DNA of 64,000 nt from positions 70,487-134,486 of the forward strand of contig DAOUJW010000022.1 of the NCBI GenBank assembly GCA_034422115.1, read 5' to 3'. This document shows positions 25,511 to 34,209 of this stretch, piece after piece. The translations under genes were made by a program, and so were the position numbers. Every line of letters begins with the position of its first letter. The first letter of the stretch is position 1. Source of the DNA: DAOUJW01 sp034422115 (GTDB taxonomy: Bacteria > Chloroflexota > Dehalococcoidia > Lucifugimonadales > UBA2985). Below the pieces are notes generated by a model, which was given only the letters and a program-made list of their open reading frames with translations, was not told where the DNA came from and did not search any database.

Positions 25511-27180
25511 CCGATGAAGCCTAGGACGTAACCCAGGAGGTCGGATGCCTCGTCGTCGGTCAGAGGGGTCTGCTCCGCGGGGTCCGGCTCCTCCTCCTGC
25601 TCCGGCAGCTCCAGGGTCTCGAATGGGTCGTCGGAGCCTATGCTCAGAGCCATTGGCAGGGTCTCGATCCGGCCCCTCGCCTGCGGGTTCCGCTCCTCAA
25701 CCTCAGCGCTGATGTGCTCCGGGTGAACTATGGTCAGAACCACGTCCTGCTGGACGGTCTCGGCGGGTATGGAGAGGTATGCCGATACCTTGCGGCTGGT
25801 AGTCGTGCCGTCGTCATGGGTCACCGTGACCCACTCGCTGACCCATCGACCGGTTCCGGTACGCTCCATGCTCACCGTCTGTATGCGTCGCTCGGTCCTC
25901 TCAGGGTGGTGGGTGAGGCGCACCAGGGGCGGTACCTCCACCTTGAGTGCCGCATGCACCTGGGTCTCCAGGTCAAGGAAGTGAACGCCTCCGTCCTGCG
26001 ACACAGGCACGCTGAACCTGGTCTCGCCGTCCGGCGCGAAGTTGGAGCTGGTCGAGATTCTGCCCGCTGTGACAGTGACTCTGCCGGAGATTGCAATCAC
26101 CGTGGCCTCCATGAAGGCCGTCTCGGTGACGCTCTCGTGCCCTGTCACCGTCTGCAGACCCATCTTCTCCTCCAGCTCAGACACGCACTCTGATTCCAAC
26201 GTGCCTTCCACCACTCCGGCCCTCCATCCCAGGGATGTTACCCGGAGGTCACACACATCCCCCTCCACTGATGGAAGCGGATACGGCAGACGGTCCTTTT
26301 CGAAGGACAGCGCGCCGGCTTGTCCCAGTCCGTCCTCCCACGAGAACGTGAGGGAGGGAGAGTAGCCCGATAGCGGGAGGTCGTAGACTACGCTCTCACC
26401 CTGTTCCAGGCGGGAGAAGCCGAAGAAGAGCATCTGAAGTCCCTGCACGCCGCCGTCGGACCTGACCCATAGATCCAGGTCTGCGGCAGCGGTTAGGGTC
26501 ACCCTAGCCGAGTCTCCCGATACGTGTAGCTCCTCGACGAACAGTCTCCTCCCCGGGACCTGCTCCGGGGGCCTGTAGTCGATCTCGTCCAGCCAGTCCT
26601 CCTCGGCCAGCACCGTTCCGGGCGTGAGGAGGAGCGCCAATATGGCCGCGAGCCCCAGGGCCATGCGCCACTGCCTCCTTCGTTTCTTCGCCTCTCTTCC
26701 ACCCTTGTCCTTCGGCCCCTTCTTCCGGTTCCCGAACCACCTGTGGGGACGGAACGGAATGCGCCCAATCTTCCGCTCCTCCTTACCCTTCCTTCTTCGC
26801 AGTCTGCGCAGCGCCCTCCTGCCTATCCTGGCCGCGATCTTCAGTTGCCGGGACTCCCTCTGCGGCAGGGCGGGTGCCTCGCCGCGAAGCAGGTCCGCTA
26901 CTGTCCCTGAGTAGCGCCGGGGGGCCAGGCCAAACCTCAGCAGGTCGGCCAGCACCGCAGGAAGCCCCCGGCCCCCGATCCTTCCTACGGTGGAGGCGAT
27001 GCCGAGGACCCCGATGGCGACCGCCAGCACAACCCGCAGCTCGGAGGGCCCCGGGGCGTAGCGGTATGCGCCGTATGCCAGGGCGCACACCGCTGTCACG
27101 GCCACTATCTGGGGAAATGTGAACCACAGCAGCACCCGGTCCTCGGCCTGCAGGTGTGTCGGCACTTCGTGCTCTCTCAT
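25495..27180 (-). CDS. PrgI-like membrane protein with a large secreted domain
   Basis: A 561-residue protein. The first 75 residues hold two helices and the sequence EVPTHLQAEDRVLLWFTFPQ split over the start, typical of PrgI/VirB3-like proteins. A very basic stretch (about 112-172) is followed by a third helix (LGLAAILALLLTPGTVLAEE), after which ~370 beta-rich residues should lie outside the membrane. PrgI proteins are usually ~120 residues, so this is a fusion with an extracytoplasmic domain, perhaps a surface or channel component. ATG follows AGGAGG. Confidence 0.65.
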   Translation of the reverse strand: MREHEVPTHLQAEDRVLLWFTFPQIVAVTAVCALAYGAYRYAPGPSELRVVLAVAIGVLGIASTVGRIGGRGLPAVLADLLRFGLAPRRYSGTVADLLRGEAPALPQRESRQLKIAARIGRRALRRLRRRKGKEERKIGRIPFRPHRWFGNRKKGPKDKGGREAKKRRRQWRMALGLAAILALLLTPGTVLAEEDWLDEIDYRPPEQVPGRRLFVEELHVSGDSARVTLTAAADLDLWVRSDGGVQGLQMLFFGFSRLEQGESVVYDLPLSGYSPSLTFSWEDGLGQAGALSFEKDRLPYPLPSVEGDVCDLRVTSLGWRAGVVEGTLESECVSELEEKMGLQTVTGHESVTETAFMEATVIAISGRVTVTAGRISTSSNFAPDGETRFSVPVSQDGGVHFLDLETQVHAALKVEVPPLVRLTHHPERTERRIQTVSMERTGTGRWVSEWVTVTHDDGTTTSRKVSAYLSIPAETVQQDVVLTIVHPEHISAEVEERNPQARGRIETLPMALSIGSDDPFETLELPEQEEEPDPAEQTPLTDDEASDLLGYVLGFIGWRPW

Positions 27181-27214
27181 AACGCTTTCCTCCTTCTATC
27201 TTGCTCCGTACTGC

Positions 27215-27508
27215 CTAGTTGCCATCGGGCGTGGGCGTCGGGGTCGCCGGGCTGGGCAGTTCTGGGGTAACGCTGGGGTCTACCACCTGGTTGATCACCA
27301 GCTCCACCACTCCGTAGGCCACCATGGCCAGGATGATCCCCGCGAGGGCGGTCATCATGGCGCTCTTGCCGCGCTCCATCTGGTGGGGCGCTCCCGAGGC
27401 CGTCAGGTAGAGGTACGCGCCGTATATGAAGAAGCCCACCCCCACGGTCCCTACCAGTCCCAGAAGCAATCCCACCAGGTTGGATATCGTCTGTGTCAGC
27501 TGTTCCAC
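27215..27508 (-). CDS. pilin-like (VirB2/TrbC-type) small membrane protein
   Basis: A 97-residue protein with two hydrophobic helices (about 10-32 and 47-70) and a Pro/Thr-rich tail, the general layout of the pilin-like PrgI-neighbour proteins in Gram-positive conjugation systems. The GTG start follows AGGAG. It sits between VirB6-like and PrgI-like genes, the usual place for the channel/pilin subunit. Confidence 0.6.
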   Translation of the reverse strand: MEQLTQTISNLVGLLLGLVGTVGVGFFIYGAYLYLTASGAPHQMERGKSAMMTALAGIILAMVAYGVVELVINQVVDPSVTPELPSPATPTPTPDGN

Positions 27509-27628
27509 TTTCGTCTCTCCTCTCTCGCTTCACTTGTGATTCCCAGAATGCTGCAGTTATCTCCCACATGCATATTTCACAAAACCGCCCTCAATACACA
27601 TCCGAGTTGGGAGCCGGTTCCTCGGTCC

Positions 27629-28603
27629 CTACTCGCCGCCGCTCCTCGGCGTTCCTCCCCCCTGTCCCGACCCCGTCGCCATGCCGGCCATGGAGCGGGC
27701 TACGGATGCCGCTGTCCCCAGTCCCGCTCCGCCCCCCACCGCCGCGGCCGCCATGCCCACGGGACCTCCAGCTGCTCCGCCACCCGCCACCATCCCCAGG
27801 GTCCTGGCCGACCGCATAAGATTCGCGGGCAGTGACATGCCGAAGTAGAGGGTGTGGAGCCACGAGTCGAATGTGCCTGCGTTGCCCAGCATGGATGGAA
27901 CCCTCGTGGCCATGTATACGAAGGCGATGGAGAGGAACAGTTTCCAAACCAGGTCCTGTGACGGCTCGAAGGTCGCTATCCCGGCGAACTCCTCCAAGAA
28001 TCCCAGCCCCAGCGCCAGGGCGATGAGCTGTATGGCCTGCTGGAACACCGTCGTCATAAAGAGCCTGAGCCAGTGCCTCCCCCATCCCGCCGTGTGGGGC
28101 AGTATCCACAACCCCAGCGCCACGGGGGCCAGGGCTAGCAGGATGTCTATCAGCGCCAGCCTAAGCACCATCTGGACCAGGACGTACAGGACGAAGAATC
28201 CGTAGATGAGGTAGAGCACTGCCACCAGCAGGGCCATTCCAGCGTTGCCGGTCACAACCGCGGTGCTCAGGGTCTCCAGGGTGGACCTCACCAGGTCACC
28301 GGGGGTGACTCCCAGGGATGAGGCAATGAATCCCGATACGGCGTCGGCAATGTCGATGACCAGGGCGCACCACCAGAGGGACGCGGCTGCGGCCACAAGT
28401 CCCAGGACCAGCCTGGGGACCATCTCCCTCCAGCCTGCCTGGGATCTTCCCAGGTGCTCCTGCACCACCAGGTTCAGTCCCATCCACCCCAGGATCACCA
28501 CCAGGGCGCCGGATGCCACGGCCCAGACTGCGGCCCAGGCCTGCATCACGAGGGGATGTCCGTAGGTGAGTCCGGGCGGGGTTCCCGTAATGACGTCGTT
28601 CAT
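27629..28603 (-). CDS. VirB6/TrbL-like polytopic channel protein
   Basis: A 324-residue protein with about seven hydrophobic helices and a Gly/Ala-rich tail (MVAGGGAAGGPVGMAAA onward). The central YGFFVLYVLVQMVLRLALID stretch and the topology fit VirB6/TrbL inner-membrane channel proteins. GGAGG precedes the ATG. It lies between the secreted protein and the pilin-like gene. Confidence 0.75.
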   Translation of the reverse strand: MNDVITGTPPGLTYGHPLVMQAWAAVWAVASGALVVILGWMGLNLVVQEHLGRSQAGWREMVPRLVLGLVAAAASLWWCALVIDIADAVSGFIASSLGVTPGDLVRSTLETLSTAVVTGNAGMALLVAVLYLIYGFFVLYVLVQMVLRLALIDILLALAPVALGLWILPHTAGWGRHWLRLFMTTVFQQAIQLIALALGLGFLEEFAGIATFEPSQDLVWKLFLSIAFVYMATRVPSMLGNAGTFDSWLHTLYFGMSLPANLMRSARTLGMVAGGGAAGGPVGMAAAAVGGGAGLGTAASVARSMAGMATGSGQGGGTPRSGGE

Positions 28604-28618
28604 GGCTGTGCATACCTC

Positions 28619-29245
28619 CTAGCAGTTGTCCGCGTCCTGGCCGGAGGCCCTCTCCACCACTCCGCAGAGGGTCCCGTGTACGCCCTCCACGACCCAACCG
28701 GCCAGGGCCCTTGCCCACCGGCTGGGCTCCAGGGCGGCCAGCACCTTGTCCCAGATGTTGCCGGGCTGATGCACTGGGATGACGGCGTGGAAGGTGTGGA
28801 CCCCGTCTCCGCTCGGGTCGGGGACCAGCACGACCAGCAGGAAGGGCCTCTCCGGGTCCAGGAGATCCTGGCCGCTGAAGGGGTACTCCCAGGTGTATTG
28901 CCATCCGTCTCGGAGCTTCCTCTCCCCTCCCTGAACCCGGTAGACGGGGGTGAGCCAGTCGCCGGTGTCGGCGTCCCGGACGCCGTAGTAGAGGGTGTCC
29001 AGCTGACGGTCGAAGACCGGCCTGGCAATGAAGAGGCCGTCGCCCTTGCGCTCGACGAAGCCCTCGTCCCGGTTGACCAGAGCCACCTGGCCAGGGGGAG
29101 GTGTCTGCGCCAAGACCGCCCCTCCAGCGGATACGGTAGCCAGGACGGTCAGCAGCAAGGCCATTGCCAGCGGGGCCAGCCTTGCCGCGCTCGTCAGCGG
29201 CGCTTGGTGGGCGGGAGCGATATGGGTTGGATTCCGGCGTTCCAT
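28619..29245 (-). CDS. secreted protein at the head of the conjugation operon
   Basis: A 208-residue protein with a cleavable-looking signal peptide (hydrophobic 24-46, AQTPPPG after it). The mature part is beta-rich with no family I recognise and has two Cys near the C-terminus (TLCGVVERA, DNC). It is the first gene of the minus-strand conjugation operon and begins 15 bases before VirB6-like, so it is probably an exported component of the transfer apparatus. Confidence 0.65.
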   Translation of the reverse strand: MERRNPTHIAPAHQAPLTSAARLAPLAMALLLTVLATVSAGGAVLAQTPPPGQVALVNRDEGFVERKGDGLFIARPVFDRQLDTLYYGVRDADTGDWLTPVYRVQGGERKLRDGWQYTWEYPFSGQDLLDPERPFLLVVLVPDPSGDGVHTFHAVIPVHQPGNIWDKVLAALEPSRWARALAGWVVEGVHGTLCGVVERASGQDADNC

Positions 29246-29596
29246 GGCACTCCTTTCCCCTGTCGAGGGAGTTCGGATTTCGGCAGTGGAGTTTGACGGC
29301 TGGGAGAAACCGTGCCTATGGCTTGTGAGGGGGGCTGCGCGGAGGCCCCCCTCAGAGGGCGTTCACACCGGACGGTCTTTCATGGTGTCATGGGGCTGTA
29401 CAGAGAAATGCGCCGGTGGTGGAGCAGTATGGACGGGTTGTTTCATAGCTGAGTCGCAGGTGGTCGAAGGCTGGGAGTCGCACCGGAGTCATATCCGAGT
29501 AAGTAGGCGATTCCACAGCGGGTTCATGTCGCGGAGGACAAACCTAGATACGAAAGTGGACAAAACGCCGGTTGGTATGCCGTATGGAGGTGGACA
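29246..29596. other. divergent promoter region between conjugation and plus-strand modules
   Basis: About 350 bases between oppositely oriented genes. Besides the first copy of the 20-base repeat described separately, TTGACG (about 29288) with TATGGC 18 bases downstream is a weak plus-strand promoter candidate. No coding frame is supported. Confidence 0.4.
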
Positions 29597-29627
29597 GTGT
29601 CAGCTAGGAAAGTGGACAAAACGCCGG
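29552..29627. repeat. 20-base direct repeat around the start of a regulator gene
   Basis: GAAAGTGGACAAAACGCCGG occurs at 29552-29571 and identically at 29608-29627, 56 bases apart. The second copy encodes the N-terminal residues after the GTG start of the HTH/coiled-coil gene. A short duplication or an autoregulatory binding site are both possible. Confidence 0.6.
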
Positions 29628-30478
29628 CCCGGGGGAGGACGCCCAAGGTGGAGGAGGATCTGGTGGAGGAGAGCAGCCGGGGACTGGAGGGAAAGCGTGA
29701 CATGACGTTCATGACGATGCTGAGGGAGTTGGTCGACGAGCACGGGGGACAGAGGACAGCCGAGCTGCTGGAGGTCAGCTACCGGAGCGTATCAAGGGCG
29801 TTCGAGGCCGGACGGCCAAACCGGAGGCTCAGGGATGCCCTGGCGATGCACCTTCTCATGGGAGGAGGAGCGGCTGCAGCCAGGCAGAGAGAGATTGTCC
29901 AGACCCTTCAGCAACGCCTGGATGCCCTGGAATCGAAGATGGGAGGAGCGGAGAGCAGAGTCGATGGCCTCGTGGAGACTATTCAGGACGAACTGAGGCA
30001 ACTGCGTGAGGCCCTGCAGGAGCAGTCGGAAGCCATCAGCCTCTTGGAGCGGAGAACGAGCCGGCGTGAAGCCGGACGGGGAGCGGAGGCGTCAAGCGCC
30101 CCGGAGGTGGGCGTGCGACCGACGGGGCCGTCTTCAAGGATCTACCGGGAGCTCGTGACGCTGGAGGCTGAGGCAGGCGAGGAGGATGTGTATGGCGAGG
30201 CGGCGTCACTGGTGGTGGAGTGGAGGCTTGTCCGAAAGGAAGTCCTGGCCAGTGGTGGCTTAAGAAGCGCCAAGCAGGCCGTGGAACGCCTGCGGGAGCT
30301 GGAGATCGCATTGATCGGGGATTTTGGACTCACCCTGCCTCCGGCGCTTCATCCCTGGGACCGGTTTCAGAAAAGGGATGAACTGGAGAGGCGAACCCGT
30401 GCCATGGAAGAGAGTTGTAGAGGGGGGATCGGTGAGCAGGTTATAGGATGGCTGAGGAGAGTCCTCGCCAGTGGATAG
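29597..30478 (+). CDS. putative HTH and coiled-coil DNA-binding regulator
   Basis: A 293-residue protein starting at GTG, six bases after GGAGG. Residues about 36-75 (MTMLRELVDEHGGQRTAELL, then VSYRSVSRAFEAGRPNRR) look like a DNA-binding helix-turn-helix. A long coiled coil follows (about 95-155, rich in Leu/Glu/Gln heptads), then a helical C-terminal domain. It opens the plus-strand half of the element and is divergent from the conjugation operon, so control of transfer genes is a reasonable guess. No family name can be given. Confidence 0.6.
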   Translation: MSARKVDKTPARGRTPKVEEDLVEESSRGLEGKRDMTFMTMLRELVDEHGGQRTAELLEVSYRSVSRAFEAGRPNRRLRDALAMHLLMGGGAAAARQREIVQTLQQRLDALESKMGGAESRVDGLVETIQDELRQLREALQEQSEAISLLERRTSRREAGRGAEASSAPEVGVRPTGPSSRIYRELVTLEAEAGEEDVYGEAASLVVEWRLVRKEVLASGGLRSAKQAVERLRELEIALIGDFGLTLPPALHPWDRFQKRDELERRTRAMEESCRGGIGEQVIGWLRRVLASG

Positions 30479-31247
30479 GTTCCCAAGGTGCGTCGGAGCG
30501 AGCACACTGGAAGGCGTTTCGGTGGCCCTGTCGAACTGGAGTCGTACTGTTGTCGCTCTGGAGTAAGGAATCGCCGCCGAACCCTTGCCAGAGGCTTGCG
30601 GCCCCGCAATAATTGACTCCATTGTTAGGCTTTTTCCAGGGATTCCTGCCGAGAAACCTGGAGGGTCCGGTCCCCGACCCGGGACAGGCCGCATTGGATC
30701 GAGCGTTGCTCTCCGAACGGTCTCCCATGAGGGACAGGCGCTTTCGGCTGCGTGATGCGGTGTAGGGGTTGAGCGCTGCTCCCCCGAGTGCCGCCTCGAA
30801 AGCCGGGATGTCCCGTACTCGATACGGGAAAGGTACAGGTCGGAGTGCCAGCCGCGCTTCGACGGGTTCAACATGACTGCGGACGGGCCTTCTGAATCCT
30901 GCCCGCAGCTTCAACGTGCGCTGGACTGCCCACCTGAAGCAGGCCGGCCGCCTCACGCCACGCAGCTTGCCACGGTCCCTTCGTCTTCACCGAGACTGGG
31001 CCGGGCTGCGTCCGTTTCCCATCGATTCGATCCCCCTTTCCCAGGACTCCCCCACCTGCTGTCAGGCTCTTGATCCTGGGATAGGCGCGCGCGTTTCGCT
31101 ACCCACTTCATGCCCGGTCCGGGGATCCGGTATTGGGCGACATATCACTCAACTAGGAGGTGCGACTTTACGAAAGGACGAGAACACACAAGGGGGACAA
31201 ACGGAACCATCGGAGGCTACCAAACATAGATTGGCAAGGAGGATACG
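30479..31247. other. long non-coding stretch before the primase operon
   Basis: About 770 bases without a convincing gene; open frames on both strands have no recognisable content. It contains a perfect hairpin TCCCGTA-CTCGA-TACGGGA (30811-30829) and, at about 30855, a GCTTCGACGGGTTCAACATG stretch that recalls short interspersed repeats of Chloroflexi genomes. A 15-base CTCAACTAGGAGGTG at 31148 recurs at 32890. Confidence 0.45.
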
Positions 31248-31706
31248 ATGACCACACTGGCAAAGAGCAACGAGACACTGGCCCGGGAAGACTGCCACGA
31301 CCGGCGGCTGGAGCAGCTGGTGGACAGGGTATTGGAGTGCCTGTACATCAGGCAGTCTGGGATTCGGCAGGTGGCGAGGTCTGTTCACGATGCGCGCAAG
31401 CGGCGACAGTCCGGCGACCTTGACGGAGCGCTGAGGGCCATGGCCGAGCTGGATGTGACGGATGCGTCCAGGGGCGAGGTGCGCTGGGCCTACACCGAGT
31501 GGCTGGACATAGCCAGGCGACGCTTCCGAGGCTGCAACGCCCTGCTCTACTCCCAGGGCCCGGGGCGGGCGGCCGTGCTGCTGAGGAGGGGCGACGGGAC
31601 ACTGGAGGTTGCGGCGACGCTGGGGATGCGCTGGCGCCTGGGAAAGGTACTGTCCCGACGCAGCCTGCGCGGGTTGCGACCCCTGGAGGGCAACCCGTCA
31701 TGCTAG
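31248..31706 (+). CDS. hypothetical protein upstream of the primase
   Basis: A 152-residue helical, Arg-rich protein with no recognised domain (RLEQLVDRVLECLYIRQSGI near the start, WAYTEWLDIARRRFRGCNAL near residue 85). AAGGAGG lies just before the ATG. It overlaps the primase start by seven bases, so it is likely co-translated and may assist replication of the element. Confidence 0.6.
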   Translation: MTTLAKSNETLAREDCHDRRLEQLVDRVLECLYIRQSGIRQVARSVHDARKRRQSGDLDGALRAMAELDVTDASRGEVRWAYTEWLDIARRRFRGCNALLYSQGPGRAAVLLRRGDGTLEVAATLGMRWRLGKVLSRRSLRGLRPLEGNPSC

Positions 31707-32776
31707 CGGGCGGCGTCCAGGTGGACCTGGACGAGCTGAAGGCCCGCCACTCCCTGGGGGACGTGGTGGAGGCGGCCGGCGTGCGCCTGAGAGGCGGGGG
31801 CAGGGTCCGTCAGGGCCAGTGTCCCTTTCACGAGGAGACGGAGGGAAGCTTCACCGTGTACGCTGACACGGAGAGGTTCTACTGCTTCGGTTGCGGGGCT
31901 TCAGGCGACGTGCTTGACTTCGTGCAGCGCACCGAGGGGCTGACACTCCCGGAGGCCATACAGCGATTGGGCGGGCGCCCCGCGGCGCTCCCCACGCTCC
32001 ATGCCCGGCCCGGTAGGACGGCCCGGCCCCGCCGCACGGCGGGTGCGGCCATGGAAAGGCCGGACTCGGCGCTGCTCACGACGGCGGCGCGGTACTACGC
32101 AGGGCAGTTGAAGCGCAGCCCACCGGCGCTGGAGTACTTGGCATCTAGGGGGGTCTCGAGGGACGCCGCAGCTAGGCTGGGGCTTGGATACGCTCCCGGT
32201 CGGGGCATCGGCGAGGTACTGGAAACCGACGGTTTCGACGAGTCCAGGATAAGGGCGTCGGGGCTGCTCCTGGAAGGTGGAAGCGAGCGTTTCGCCGGCA
32301 TGGTTGTGGTCCCGGAGGTCGTGCAGGGCCGGGTAGCTTGGCTCACGGGGCGGGCGGTTGGCCCAGGGAGGTCTCCCAGGTTCCAGGCGCTGCCTGGTTA
32401 CAAACCCGTCCTGGGCATCGGAAGACTCCGCCCTTATCCACCCTGGACTGTGCTCACAGAGGGGGTGTTCGACTGGCTAACCCTCGCCGGCTGGGGAATT
32501 CCGGGCTGCGCCTCCCTGGGAACCCAGAGGATGGAACGCATCGCCGACTCCCTGAGGGCCTGCCCCAGGGTGTTCATCGCCCTGGACTCTGATGAGCCCG
32601 GCCGGGCTGCGACGGCCCGGCTGGCAACCCTGCTCGGACGCAGGGCGGCGGTCGTTAAACTGCCCCTAGGCCACGGCGACGTGGCTGACCTGGCCGCCAC
32701 TCCACGGGGTCGGTCCCTATTCTTGCGCTCCATTAGGGAGGCTTCCTTAAGCGCACGTCAGGTGGCCTCCCGCTAG
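31700..32776 (+). CDS. DnaG-type primase of the element
   Basis: A 358-residue protein with the CHC2 zinc finger (Cys41, His44, Cys62, Cys65 in CPFHEETEGS and YCFGCGASGD) and a TOPRIM domain (TEGVFDWLTLAGWG and FIALDSDEPGRAAT). This is shorter than chromosomal DnaG (~600 residues) and lacks the C-terminal helicase-binding domain, as in many plasmid or phage primases. I use the ATG at 31700, nine bases after GGAGGG; the frame is open further upstream. It should make RNA primers for replication of the element. Confidence 0.88.
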   Translation: MLAGGVQVDLDELKARHSLGDVVEAAGVRLRGGGRVRQGQCPFHEETEGSFTVYADTERFYCFGCGASGDVLDFVQRTEGLTLPEAIQRLGGRPAALPTLHARPGRTARPRRTAGAAMERPDSALLTTAARYYAGQLKRSPPALEYLASRGVSRDAAARLGLGYAPGRGIGEVLETDGFDESRIRASGLLLEGGSERFAGMVVVPEVVQGRVAWLTGRAVGPGRSPRFQALPGYKPVLGIGRLRPYPPWTVLTEGVFDWLTLAGWGIPGCASLGTQRMERIADSLRACPRVFIALDSDEPGRAATARLATLLGRRAAVVKLPLGHGDVADLAATPRGRSLFLRSIREASLSARQVASR

Positions 32777-32908
32777 CGCCGCTTTCGAATCCGCCCGCCC
32801 CGGCGGGACCCCCACCAATCCCCGACTACCAGGCGCTCTCGAACCGCCTGGAACCCCCTGGGTTTTCAATCCCTAGACATCTCAACTAGCTCAACTAGGA
32901 GGTGAGGT

Positions 32909-33046
32909 ATGCCCGTAAACCGCCGTTGCCGGCCAGAGCAAGTCCGCGCTGACGGGCAACGCACACGGGCTTTCCGCTTGGCAAGCCCGAATAGCCACCA
33001 GATGACAGTCACTACAAATAAGAACTATGAAGGAGAGACGACATGA
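32909..33046 (+). CDS. possible 45-residue small protein before the Rad52-like gene
   Basis: An ATG two bases after AGGAGGTGAGGT opens a 45-codon, Arg-rich frame whose TGA overlaps the ATG of the Rad52-like gene. The strong ribosome site and coupling argue for translation, the lack of any homology feature against. The same DNA can form two hairpins, so a leader role is the alternative. Confidence 0.3.
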   Translation: MPVNRRCRPEQVRADGQRTRAFRLASPNSHQMTVTTNKNYEGETT

Positions 33047-33816
33047 TGCAGTCAGTTAACGGCAGCGAAGCTCACAAGGAGAATCGGTCCACGGAGATGG
33101 AGACCATGTCCGGCAAGGAGATGTCCCTCTTCTGGGACAGCCTCCCACCCGCGGTGACGGAGACCCTCTCACAGCCCCTGGACCCCGGCCTGGTTTCAGA
33201 GCGCAAGGGGCGGGCGGGCCGCTCCTACTCCTACATCGAGGGCCACTCCGCCATAGACCAGGCCAACAGGATATTCGGGTACGGCGGGTGGGGCTACGAG
33301 CTCGTGGGAGAGGTGGCCCTGAGGGAGGTAGAGAACACGGACAAGAGGACGGGAGAGGTCCAGAGCATCCGGGTCTACTGCGCCAAGGTCAGGGTCAACG
33401 TTCCAGGGGCGCTGCCCAGGACGGACGTGGGTTTCCACGCGGTGGTGGAGGACACCGCCGAGGGCCACGAGACCGCCTACAAGGGGGCCGTGACCGACGG
33501 GATGAAGAGGGCTCTTCGGAGCTTCGGAGACCAGTTCGGCAACTCCCTTTACGGCGACAGCACCGACTCCCCCGCGGCGGGCGCGGGTCAGCCCCGTGCA
33601 TCGAGGGAGGGCAAGGCACTGGCGCCCTCCCTCCGCAAGACGATTGTGGACCTCGGGAAGTCCCAGGGCTTCGACGAGAATCAGGTGAGGGTGGCCGTCA
33701 AGAGGAAGATGGGCAAGGACATAGAGAGGCTGTCCGCCGAGGATCTGACGACCCTGCTGGAGGCGGCGGTCGGCAAGATGCAGCAGGCCCCCGGGGAAGC
33801 AAGCGAAGCGGCATGA
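33043..33816 (+). CDS. Rad52/22-like single-strand annealing protein
   Basis: A 257-residue protein with the Rad52-like core: YSYIEGHSAIDQANRIFGYG at about 65-84, GWGYELVGEV, then the HETAYKGAVTDGMKRALRSFG helix region (about 146-166). Such proteins anneal complementary single strands in recombination of phages and mobile elements. The C-terminal ~70 residues form a small helical domain (KTIVDLGKSQGFDENQVRVA). It is grouped with SSB and a Cas4-like nuclease, a familiar annealing-based recombination set. A strong hairpin follows the gene. Confidence 0.88.
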   Translation: MMQSVNGSEAHKENRSTEMETMSGKEMSLFWDSLPPAVTETLSQPLDPGLVSERKGRAGRSYSYIEGHSAIDQANRIFGYGGWGYELVGEVALREVENTDKRTGEVQSIRVYCAKVRVNVPGALPRTDVGFHAVVEDTAEGHETAYKGAVTDGMKRALRSFGDQFGNSLYGDSTDSPAAGAGQPRASREGKALAPSLRKTIVDLGKSQGFDENQVRVAVKRKMGKDIERLSAEDLTTLLEAAVGKMQQAPGEASEAA

Positions 33817-33847
33817 CCCTGGCTCAGGAGCCATGCACGCCAGCAGC

Positions 33848-33879
33848 AACGGGGCCGTCCCTAGCCGGACGGCCCCGTT
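33848..33879 (+). terminator. GGGGCC hairpin after the Rad52-like gene
   Basis: A 13-base perfect stem (33848-33860 with 33867-33879) around a six-base loop, followed by a mixed pyrimidine run (CTCGTTC) and not a pure U-tract. It is one of a series of similar hairpins in this module. Confidence 0.6.
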
Positions 33880-33923
33880 CTCGTTCAACAGAGCACACAC
33901 AAACTCAGATTAGGAGACGACAC

Positions 33924-34208
33924 ATGACAGCAAAGACACAGCCGATGACCGAGCGGGTTGAGGAGGACCTCGCCATCCTCTGGTTCCAGATGGACAGGCT
34001 CGGAAACTCCCGCTTCCAGCAGGAGATCGAGGAGGTCAGCGACCTGTTCCCGGTTCAGGAGGACAGCCCAGAGGGACGGCGGGTATTGGAGAGGGCCCAC
34101 GACATCTTCCGGCGCGTGCGCCGGGAGTATCCGGCGGAGGTACTGGGACGCATGGGAATGGAGCCCGTTGGGTGCCCCCACTGCATCCCGCCGGACAGGA
34201 GGGAGTGA
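33924..34208 (+). CDS. small hypothetical protein
   Basis: A 94-residue acidic, helical protein (LAILWFQMDRLGNSRFQQEI near residue 17). It ends with a CPHC-type pair (PVGCPHCIPPDRRE), possibly half of a zinc site. ATG at 33924 follows TAGGAG. The next gene starts one base after its stop. Family unknown. Confidence 0.6.
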   Translation: MTAKTQPMTERVEEDLAILWFQMDRLGNSRFQQEIEEVSDLFPVQEDSPEGRRVLERAHDIFRRVRREYPAEVLGRMGMEPVGCPHCIPPDRRE

Positions 34209-34209
34209 C

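Noticed and set aside
20286..25517. Many long plus-strand frames opposite the VirB4/VirD4-like genes.
   Set aside because: They mirror strongly supported ATPase genes and have low-complexity Arg/Pro/Gly composition typical of antisense frames in GC-rich coding DNA.
30441..30956. Long minus-strand open frame between the regulator and primase genes.
   Set aside because: It has no ribosome site, repeated-DNA-like content and no recognisable domain; it overlaps the hairpin and interspersed-repeat-like sequence.
32940..33000. Two GC-rich hairpins before the Rad52-like gene as a riboswitch.
   Set aside because: The stems are only seven base pairs, there is no terminator or sequestered ribosome site, and a small reading frame covers the same bases.
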